Assembly (NCBI GenBank): GCA_030606565.1
Contig: JAUWGE010000003.1
Location: 1 to 64,000 of the forward strand
Reading direction: 5' to 3'
Source of the DNA: Candidatus Bipolaricaulota bacterium
GTDB lineage: Bacteria; Bipolaricaulota; Bipolaricaulia; UBA7950; UBA9294
DNA: 64,000 nucleotides
A program made the translations under genes and the position numbers. The notes below the pieces were generated by a model. It made no database searches and had not been told where the DNA came from. It worked only from the letters and a program-made list of their open reading frames with translations. Within the stretch, counting starts at the first letter, position 1. Each line of letters starts with the position of its first letter. This document shows, in pieces, positions 51,283 to 58,337 of this stretch.

Positions 51283-52422
51283 TTACAAGATGTAACGGCG
51301 CTCGCTTCTATACAACAACGGAAGGAGGAGTTCCCACATCTCACGGTCAATCTTCCTGCCTTCCTCGCACGCTGACAGATCCCTTCCTACCAATGTCACC
51401 TGAGTTCCGGACTTAATACCCTCGATACCTGTAACATCGATCATCGTCTGAGCCAGGCAAATCTTACCCACAATCGGAGCTCGCTTTCCGTTGACTAAAA
51501 CTTCACCGCAGTTGCTGAGGTCGCGGTGAAGCCCATGAGAGTATCCGATGGGAAGCACAGCAATGCGGCTGTCACGCTGGATGTGAAACATCTGGTCGTA
51601 ACTGATCGATCGTCCTGCAGGTAGGTCCCTCACAGTGAGTATCTTCGCCCCCACCTCGGCAATCGGCACAGGATCACAGTCCCAATCACACAAACGCTCC
51701 TCGTAGCCGAAGAACAAGGTTCCAATTCGTAACGTATTGTAGTATCCGCTGGCAACTAACTGGGGAAAAGCTAAAAAAGCAGGTGAATTTCCGATATGCA
51801 CCATTTTGGGTAACCACCCAGCTTTGTCTACATCGGTGAGAAGATTGTTGAAGATTTTCACCTGCTGTGCGTTATAGCGATCGCTTTCTGGATCGTCTCG
51901 ATAGGTGGTGCTGAGGTGACTGAAGATTCCCGCCACAATGATATTGGGAAGCTCCTGTAGCTTTTTCAGTGCGTCCAGAACGCGGCCTGGTTCCATCCCG
52001 AACCGCCCCATGCCAGTGTCCACATTTAAGTGCACGCGAGCGCGTCGCCCAAGGAGGCCAGCAGTGTGAGAGAGCACTTCAGCGAACCCTAAATCGGAGA
52101 TCGCTGCGGTCAGCTCGTGAGCAACCACCTCTTCGACACGCTCGCGAGGTGTATCAGCAAGAAGGAGAGTAGGAGACCTTAAACCAGCGGTCCGCAATGC
52201 CAGGGCCTCATCAACATCTGAAACCGCAAGATAAGAGATACCGCATTCAGTAAGGACGCGAGCGATCTGTGCGGCTCCATGCCCGTAGCCATCTGCCTTC
52301 ACAACACCCATCACCTGCACGCCTGGAGGAACGTGCTCCAATACGAGCTTGATGTTCTCCCGCAGACGACCAAGGTGGATCTCTGCCACCAGATTGCTAC
52401 ATTGAGTTCGCTGCTGGTCCAC
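51283..52422 (-). CDS. alanine-racemase-family PLP enzyme
   Basis: 379 residues from GTG 52422, which begins directly after the TAG of the upstream gene. It carries VMGVVKADGYGHGA with the PLP lysine, HLNVDTGMGRFG, FSHLSTTY, and SISYDQMF with the second catalytic base Tyr. The usual CMDQ motif near residue 310 is replaced by CLAQT, and this loop helps shape the substrate site. Placement with a fold-type II PLP enzyme, away from cell-wall genes, suggests an amino-acid racemase dedicated to a catabolic substrate; alanine remains possible. Confidence 0.85.
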   Translation of the reverse strand: MDQQRTQCSNLVAEIHLGRLRENIKLVLEHVPPGVQVMGVVKADGYGHGAAQIARVLTECGISYLAVSDVDEALALRTAGLRSPTLLLADTPRERVEEVVAHELTAAISDLGFAEVLSHTAGLLGRRARVHLNVDTGMGRFGMEPGRVLDALKKLQELPNIIVAGIFSHLSTTYRDDPESDRYNAQQVKIFNNLLTDVDKAGWLPKMVHIGNSPAFLAFPQLVASGYYNTLRIGTLFFGYEERLCDWDCDPVPIAEVGAKILTVRDLPAGRSISYDQMFHIQRDSRIAVLPIGYSHGLHRDLSNCGEVLVNGKRAPIVGKICLAQTMIDVTGIEGIKSGTQVTLVGRDLSACEEGRKIDREMWELLLPLLYRSERRYIL

Positions 52423-53895
52423 CTAAAGCTCCTTCAATAACCCGACCTCGTTGTTAAACGCCTCGATCAATTCGTCGATCGTTCTAACCTGCCTGTGAAT
52501 ACTATCCCAATATTCGGGCCAGTCATACCACTGGGCCTGGAGTTCCTCGGCCGATTTGCCCATCTGCTCTACCCACGTGTAGTACTTCAGGTTGTGGATT
52601 CGTCGCCGATCCCAATATGTCAGTTCATTCATGTAGTCGGTGGCGATTGCCATCAGGTGGCGGTGATAGTCGATCGCCGCTTGTAGCTCGCCATAGGGAC
52701 CCTCTCTCTCCTCCAACTCCTTCAAGCGGGTCTGATAGAGCTCCATCGAGTCGGTGAAAGTAGTAAGGACGATATCCCTCTCGGTCAGCTCGTAGTACTT
52801 GGCAAACTTAATGGCTCCAAGGAGGTTTCCCACACTGGAGATGCCAAGGAGAGAAAGTTTATCGATGAAGTCAAGCGGCACTCCTTGTTTTTGTAGATAT
52901 TCACGCCCTGCTGGCTCGTTGAACAGACGAATAAGCTTCATGCACGGCTCGTCGTCGATCGCGATCACCATGTCCGTGTTTTTTACGTTGTGGATCCAGG
53001 GGACGTGCTTGTCGCCGATTCCCTCGATCCGGTGCCCGCCAAATCCGTTCAACAGGAGAGTGGGACACTGCAGCGCCTCTCCCACAGCAATCTTGCTTAA
53101 AGGATAGGCCTCCTTTAAGTAATCTCCACAACCCAGCGTTCCCGACGATCCACTGGTCAATACGACCCCTGCGTAGCGACCATTCTCCCCGAGTTCCTGT
53201 TGCAGGACCTCTTGCATGGCGTGCCCGGTTACATCATAGTGCCACAGGTGGTTTCCGAACTCGTCGAACTGGTTGAAGGTCATGATATTGTTGCGAGTTG
53301 CCTGGAGTTCCTTGCACTTCTGAAAGATCTCCCACACGTTTGACTCACACCCTGGGGTGGCAATCACCTCGCCGGCGACCTGTGCCAACCAGTCAAACCG
53401 CTCGCGGGACATCTCCTCAGGGAGGATGGCGATCGATTTACAGGCGAGCAGGTGAGCGTCGTAGGCTCCACCGCGGCAGTAATTTCCAGTCGACGGCCAG
53501 ACCGCCTGGTGAAAAGTCGGATCGAACTGCCCGGTGACCAACCGCGGCACGAGACACCCAAAGGTCGCTCCTACCTTATGCGATCCGGTGGGAAACCACT
53601 TTCCGACAAGCGAGATAATCCGTGCCCTGACCCCGGTGAGCTCGTGCGGAATTTCTAAGTAGTTCACGCCGTCATAGCCACCACCGTGCTTCACCGGCTC
53701 ATTCTTCCAGGTAATGCGAAACAGGTTCAATGGGTGCAGGTCCCAAAGGCCGATCTCGCTTAGCAGTTCCTTGATCTTCGCCGAAATCTTCCCGGGCTCC
53801 TTCATCTGTGTAAATGTAGGGACGATAATTCCCCGTTCGTGCGCCCGCTGTGCCGTCCGTTTCAGCTGCTCTTCATTAACTCTTAAATCGATCAT
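52423..53895 (-). CDS. fold-type II PLP-dependent lyase/synthase-like enzyme, 490 residues
   Basis: Begins at ATG after GGAGGATAGG. Motifs of the tryptophan-synthase-beta/cysteine-synthase superfamily: FPTGSHKVGATFG with the PLP lysine, PSTGNYCRGGAYDA, and a phosphate loop TSGSSGTLGCGDY. It is ~100-150 residues longer than cysteine synthase, with an N-terminal extension (FTQMKEPGKI) and a C-terminal helical tail. I recognise the family only as an uncharacterised PLP-dependent protein found in amino-acid or purine catabolic loci. Its pairing with a racemase and with the divergent FadR-like regulator suggests breakdown of an amino acid, possibly a diaminopropionate-like intermediate. Confidence 0.8.
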   Translation of the reverse strand: MIDLRVNEEQLKRTAQRAHERGIIVPTFTQMKEPGKISAKIKELLSEIGLWDLHPLNLFRITWKNEPVKHGGGYDGVNYLEIPHELTGVRARIISLVGKWFPTGSHKVGATFGCLVPRLVTGQFDPTFHQAVWPSTGNYCRGGAYDAHLLACKSIAILPEEMSRERFDWLAQVAGEVIATPGCESNVWEIFQKCKELQATRNNIMTFNQFDEFGNHLWHYDVTGHAMQEVLQQELGENGRYAGVVLTSGSSGTLGCGDYLKEAYPLSKIAVGEALQCPTLLLNGFGGHRIEGIGDKHVPWIHNVKNTDMVIAIDDEPCMKLIRLFNEPAGREYLQKQGVPLDFIDKLSLLGISSVGNLLGAIKFAKYYELTERDIVLTTFTDSMELYQTRLKELEEREGPYGELQAAIDYHRHLMAIATDYMNELTYWDRRRIHNLKYYTWVEQMGKSAEELQAQWYDWPEYWDSIHRQVRTIDELIEAFNNEVGLLKEL

Positions 53896-53956
53896 CCTAT
53901 CCTCCTGGTTCCGTTCGTTCTTATCAGCACTTCCTCGATCTTACTTCTTAATAGAT

Positions 53957-53985
53957 TTGTCAACCGACACCCGTAATGCTATCAT
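53957..53985 (+). promoter_or_regulatory. promoter giving a near-leaderless regulator mRNA
   Basis: TTGTCA (53957-53962), 17 bases, TATCAT (53980-53985). The start codon is only 14 bases after the -10 and lacks a Shine-Dalgarno. The -35 overlaps TTGACA on the other strand (a TTGTCAA palindrome half), so the same site could serve the divergent PLP gene. Confidence 0.65.
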
Positions 53986-53998
53986 ACAACTTGGCTAA

Positions 53999-54736
53999 AT
54001 GACAAGCAGACAAAAAGAGACCGATCATAGGGAGTTTCAAAAGGTGCGCCCACAAAAGGTCTCTGCAATCGTTGCCGAACAGATTGTCGCGGCGATTCAA
54101 CGTGGAGTCTTCCAGGTAGGGAGCAAACTCCCATCAGAGTTCGACCTTGCTGAGCAGATGGGAGTCAGCCGCCCCTCGATTCGGGAGGCGCTCTCCGCGC
54201 TACAGGCGGTCAAGCTGATCGAGGCAAAACCAGGGAGTGGGAACTACGTGCTCAAAACCCCGACCTCTGAGGAAGAGAAGGAGGCACCGCACCTGATCGA
54301 ATCCGAGGCCGGTTGCCTGGAGGTGATGGAAGCACGGGAGGCGTTGGAACCGCCTCTCGCTAGACTCGCAGCTCTCAATCGTACCTCCAAGGAGGTCACC
54401 AAACTCCAAGAAATCATCGGGAAGATGCGGACCCTCGCTCGTAACGGTGACTTCGACTCCTATTTCGATGCCGACAAGGAGTTTCACATTACCCTGGCTG
54501 AAACAGTGAAGAATCGCCTGATTTCGGCTGCTCTTATCCCACTGATCAATACGATGGATCAGAAACTCTATCGTGAATTCACTCACCACTACTACTTGAA
54601 AAACGTGACCGATCTTGAACACGTCGTCGACCTTCATGAAGAGATCCTGGAGGTGATTGCGCGCGGAGAGCCGGAGATGGCCTTTGAACGAATGTGCGAG
54701 CACTGGCGGAGAATGCGGGAGATCTGGGAAGCATAA
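53999..54736 (+). CDS. FadR-subfamily GntR transcriptional regulator
   Basis: 245 residues. The N-terminal winged helix reads KVSAIVAEQIVAAIQRG, KLPSEFDLAEQMGVSRPSIREAL and GSGNYV, typical of GntR; residues ~95-235 form an FCD ligand domain (EAREALEPPLARLAA, EFHITLAE with metal-binding His). Such regulators respond to acids, amino acids or ureides. It is divergent from the PLP/racemase pair and upstream of the carbamate kinase and carbamoyltransferase genes, so it probably controls both sides. Confidence 0.9.
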   Translation: MTSRQKETDHREFQKVRPQKVSAIVAEQIVAAIQRGVFQVGSKLPSEFDLAEQMGVSRPSIREALSALQAVKLIEAKPGSGNYVLKTPTSEEEKEAPHLIESEAGCLEVMEAREALEPPLARLAALNRTSKEVTKLQEIIGKMRTLARNGDFDSYFDADKEFHITLAETVKNRLISAALIPLINTMDQKLYREFTHHYYLKNVTDLEHVVDLHEEILEVIARGEPEMAFERMCEHWRRMREIWEA

Positions 54737-54861
54737 ATCACTGCTGCTATCACCTTTAGGCTGAGACTACTATCCTGCCATTCTCCCTGCTGAGGGACGT
54801 GCTCCGAGCTCGCTTGGATCCGAAATCCAGAAGACTCATGTAGGAAGGAGAATGAGAATCG

Positions 54862-55166
54862 TTGTTAACCGTCGATGGGAAAGCAAAGCAGGAAACTGTA
54901 GAACCGCTTCAGAGGCTTATCCAAATTCAAAGCGTTAATCCGTCGGGTAATGAGAATAAAATTGCAGCTTTCATCAAGGTGTTCCTCGCCCAAAACGGCA
55001 TTGACACGATGCTTGTTCCACTGCAAGAAGGACGTAGCTCAGCGTGGCACGGATCCCGGGAAGGGAGTTAGAGTCGATCGCCCAGGCGCATCAGCTCGAT
55101 GAGTTCCTGGAGCTTTCGTCCCTGTATGAGGCGCTGGACGTCTTCGCTCGGTTCCTACAAGGCTAG
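54862..55166 (+). pseudogene. remnant of an M20 peptidase (YgeY-like)
   Basis: The first ~55 codons read TVEPLQRLIQIQSVNPSGNE...FLAQNGIDT, the normal start of M20 peptidases. The sequence then loses similarity, meets a stop at 55071, and in another frame resumes as ESIAQAHQLDEFLELSSLYE to a natural end at 55166, the M20 C-terminus. The metal-binding middle (~300 residues) is gone. In related purine clusters the M20 gene here is ygeY, next to carbamate kinase and ygeW. A second copy elsewhere would be needed if the step is retained. Confidence 0.75.
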
Positions 55167-55279
55167 TGAAAGCTCGGGATGAAAGAGGCAAGTATTTAGG
55201 TGGCGGAATCGAGTATCATTCTGCAGTCGTCAATAGAAGAGATGAGCTCTGCTCACACAACTAAAGAAAGGGTGATCCA

Positions 55280-56236
55280 ATGATCAGTGAAAAAAAGGTA
55301 ACGGTCATCGCCCTGGGTGGAAACGCGATCTTAAAGCCTGGGCAGCGCGGGACGTTCGACGAGCAGATGGCAAACGTCAAGACAACCTGTGAGCAGCTCG
55401 CGCAGATGGTGGAATCAGGGCGCTACAAGATCGTGATCACACACGGGAACGGGCCGCAGGTAGGAAACATCCTCCTGCAGAACGAGACGAGCAAAGAGGT
55501 CGCCGCCCCAATGCCGCTGTACGTCTGTGGGGCACAGAGCCAGGGGCTGATTGGGTACATGATGCAGCAGACTCTGCACAACCTCCTCACAAAGAAAGGC
55601 AAGGGGGACATTCCCATCGCCACTGTGGTGACACAGGTAGTCGTCGATAGAAGTGATCAGGCGTTTAAGAACCCGTCAAAGCCGGTCGGCCCGTTTTACG
55701 CCGAGGAAGAGGCGAGCAAGCTCGAGGAGGAAAAGGGGTACCACGTGCGGGAAGACGCTGGCCGCGGCTGGCGGCGGGTCGTGCCTTCGCCGGACCCGAT
55801 TGAGATCTTCGAGAAGGAGGCCATCCGCCAGCTGGTCGAGGCGCGCTCGATCGTCATCGCCTCCGGTGGAGGAGGGATCCCGGTCGTCAAGGAAGATGGC
55901 GGTCTTTTCGGAGTCGATGCGGTGATCGATAAAGACCTCGCTGGCGAGCGGCTCGCCGTGGATGTCGAGGCGAAGATCTTCCTCATCCTCACAGACGTTG
56001 AGCAAGTGAAGCTGAATTACAAGACGCCGCAGGAGAAAGGGCTTTCGCACGTCACCCTCGAAGAGGCAAAGCGTTATCACGCAGAGGGGCACTTCGCCAA
56101 AGGGTCGATGGAGCCAAAGGTGCGTGCGGCGATTCGGTTCATCGAGTCAGGCGGCGAGAGGGCGGTCATCACCTCACTCGATCGCGCCGTAGACGCCCTT
56201 GAAGGGAAAGCAGGAACAACGATCACAAAGGACTAA
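55280..56236 (+). CDS. arcC: carbamate kinase
   Basis: 318 residues, normal length. Motifs: IALGGNAIL near the start, ITHGNGPQVGNILLQNE, GAQSQGLIGYMMQQ, PSPDPIEIFE, and ASGGGGIPV with the final HFAKGSMEPKV. The enzyme makes ATP from carbamoyl phosphate and ADP, the energy-conserving last step of ureide, arginine or purine fermentation. ATG follows AAGGGTGATCC. It is directly upstream of the two carbamoyltransferase genes (10-base gap). Confidence 0.95.
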   Translation: MISEKKVTVIALGGNAILKPGQRGTFDEQMANVKTTCEQLAQMVESGRYKIVITHGNGPQVGNILLQNETSKEVAAPMPLYVCGAQSQGLIGYMMQQTLHNLLTKKGKGDIPIATVVTQVVVDRSDQAFKNPSKPVGPFYAEEEASKLEEEKGYHVREDAGRGWRRVVPSPDPIEIFEKEAIRQLVEARSIVIASGGGGIPVVKEDGGLFGVDAVIDKDLAGERLAVDVEAKIFLILTDVEQVKLNYKTPQEKGLSHVTLEEAKRYHAEGHFAKGSMEPKVRAAIRFIESGGERAVITSLDRAVDALEGKAGTTITKD

Positions 56237-56246
56237 GGAGACGAAT

Positions 56247-57284
56247 ATGTCTAACACCAGTTTACGCGGACGGGATTTCCTCACCTGGCTTGACTTTACA
56301 CGCGATGAGATTGAGGCGATGCTTGAAACCGCGCACGATCTAAAGCTAAAGCAAATCCGGCGCGAGAAGCACCACATCCTGGACGATATGACGCTTCACA
56401 TGTTGTTCTACAACGTCTCGCTTCGTACGCGGAACTCGTTCGAGGCGGGGATGACTCAGCTCGGTGGTCATGCGCACTTCCTTCAACCCGGTGCGGTCTA
56501 CACCCCGGCACTCAAAGGGGAGGAAAAGGCGTACTCGACCGAACGGATCTCGGACGTCGCCCGCGTGCTCGCTGAGATGGGGGACGGGATTGCCATCCGC
56601 ATCTACGGGAAGCACACCGGTTGGGAGTACGGCAAGGGACACTTGATCATCCGCGAGTTTGCCAAATGGTCGCGCGTTCCTGTAATCAACATGGAAGATG
56701 ATATGTACCATCCCTGCCAGGCGCTCGCGGATGTGATGACGATGCAGGAGAAGCTCGGGCACAACTTGCAGGGCAAGAAGTTCGTCATGAGTTGGGCCTA
56801 TTCTGGATCGGTGGAGAAACCTCTCGCCGTTCCACAGAGCGCGATCATCTCCGCGGCGATGATGGGGATGCACGTCACCCTTGCTCATCCGAAAGGCCTT
56901 GAACTTGACCCGAAAATCCTTTCCGCAACCAAGAACCTTGCCAAGAAGCACGGTGGAGCGTTTAGGATCGTCCACGATATGGACGAGGCGTTCAAAGGGG
57001 CGGATGTCGTCTATCCGAAGGCGTGGACCGTCCAGCCGACCGACGGCTCTGGGGTGATGGATGAAGAGAAGGCGAAGGCTATCTTCGAGGCGAACAAGGA
57101 CTGGATCTGCACCCAAGACAAGATGGCCCTGACAAAAGACGCCATCTACATGCACTGCCTTCCAGCCGACCGCGATATGGAGGTAACCGACGAGGTGATC
57201 GACGGCCCGAATTCGGTCATCATCGAGGAAGCAGCAAACCGTTTGCACGGCCAGAAGGGTATGATGGCCCTTCTTTTGGGGTAG
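56247..57284 (+). CDS. ygeW: YgeW-type carbamoyltransferase
   Basis: 345 residues from ATG 56247 after AAGGAGACG. The carbamoyl-phosphate loop reads SLRTRNSF in place of the usual STRTR, there is a DMYHPCQALADVMTMQEKLG (HPxQxLAD) site and HCLPADRD in place of HCLP.R.. of ornithine carbamoyltransferase. Such variants are typical of YgeW and acetyl/succinylornithine transcarbamylases. In reverse it would phosphorolyse a carbamoylated amine, giving carbamoyl phosphate for the kinase next to it. Confidence 0.9.
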   Translation: MSNTSLRGRDFLTWLDFTRDEIEAMLETAHDLKLKQIRREKHHILDDMTLHMLFYNVSLRTRNSFEAGMTQLGGHAHFLQPGAVYTPALKGEEKAYSTERISDVARVLAEMGDGIAIRIYGKHTGWEYGKGHLIIREFAKWSRVPVINMEDDMYHPCQALADVMTMQEKLGHNLQGKKFVMSWAYSGSVEKPLAVPQSAIISAAMMGMHVTLAHPKGLELDPKILSATKNLAKKHGGAFRIVHDMDEAFKGADVVYPKAWTVQPTDGSGVMDEEKAKAIFEANKDWICTQDKMALTKDAIYMHCLPADRDMEVTDEVIDGPNSVIIEEAANRLHGQKGMMALLLG

Positions 57285-57312
57285 TAAAGCGCGAGCAAAG
57301 CAGGAGGTGAAA

Positions 57313-58335
57313 ATGAGTTGGTTCGATTTGAAAGACCGCGACCTAATCAGTGAGCTTGACTGGACGCGTGAGGAGTATGACATCGCAATGAAGGTCACCG
57401 ATCAGTTAAAGGGACTCTACTACAGCGGCAAAGCCCATCCGTACCTCGAGTACAAGACCTTCGCCATGCTATTCTTCGCCGGATCGACGCGGACGCGCAT
57501 GTCGTTTGAGACCGCGATGACGCAGCTTGGGGGACACTCGCAGTTCCTCAATCCAAGTACGATGCGCCTGTCTCTTGAGGACAAACCGGGGGCAGGCGAG
57601 ACGGTAAAGGATACGGCCAGGGCGATGTCCCGGTTCTGCGACGGGATTGGGATCCGCCTTCTCGATGATCAGATCAGCTACTACGGTCAGGGCGATGAGG
57701 TCATGCGCAAGTTCGCCGAGTGCGCCGAGGTCCCGATCATCAACATGGCATCGGATATCAACCATCCCTGTCAGTCCCTCACCGATATTTACACCATGCA
57801 GGAGAAGCTCGGTGACGTGAAGGGAAAGAAGATCGTGGTCACTTGGGCCTACACTCCGTGGAGCCGCGGTCGCTGTTCGGTGCAGGGGACGGCTCTCATC
57901 TCGTCCTTGTACGGGATGGACGTCGTCGTCGCCAACCCGCCCGAGTTCGACCTCGACCCAAACGTGATGCAGACGTGCAAGGATCTTGCCAGTAAGTCCG
58001 GTGGGTCATTCGAGATCGCTCACGACATGGAGGTGGCGCTCGATGGGGCGACGGTTGTCTTTCCGCGCAACTGGTACACCGCTCGCCGCTACGACATCGG
58101 GAAAGAGGAAGAGCTAAAAATCGCCAACAGATACAAGGATTGGCGCTACACCGTGGAGAGGCAGAAGAAGCTCACTAACCCTGGGCATCTGCTGCAATGC
58201 ATGCCGATCGACCGCGGCAATGAGGCTGATCCCGAGGTGTGCGACAACGAGCTCTCCTGGATCTACGACCAGGCCGAAAACCGCTTGCACACGCAGAAGG
58301 CAATCCTTACACTCACCATGGGAGGCCGAGTGTAG
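57313..58335 (+). CDS. second carbamoyltransferase, tandem paralogue
   Basis: 340 residues from ATG 57313, with AGGAGG five bases upstream (the track start is a GTG inside that site). It keeps STRTRMSFE and INHPCQSLTDIYTMQEKLG but has QCMPIDRGNE where the first copy has HCLP. The two share gene length and organisation and probably arose by duplication, now with distinct substrate loops: one may act on the ureide from the purine and the other on ornithine or another amine, or they may form mixed complexes. The stop is 2 bases before the next start. Confidence 0.88.
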   Translation: MSWFDLKDRDLISELDWTREEYDIAMKVTDQLKGLYYSGKAHPYLEYKTFAMLFFAGSTRTRMSFETAMTQLGGHSQFLNPSTMRLSLEDKPGAGETVKDTARAMSRFCDGIGIRLLDDQISYYGQGDEVMRKFAECAEVPIINMASDINHPCQSLTDIYTMQEKLGDVKGKKIVVTWAYTPWSRGRCSVQGTALISSLYGMDVVVANPPEFDLDPNVMQTCKDLASKSGGSFEIAHDMEVALDGATVVFPRNWYTARRYDIGKEEELKIANRYKDWRYTVERQKKLTNPGHLLQCMPIDRGNEADPEVCDNELSWIYDQAENRLHTQKAILTLTMGGRV

Positions 58336-58337
58336 GG

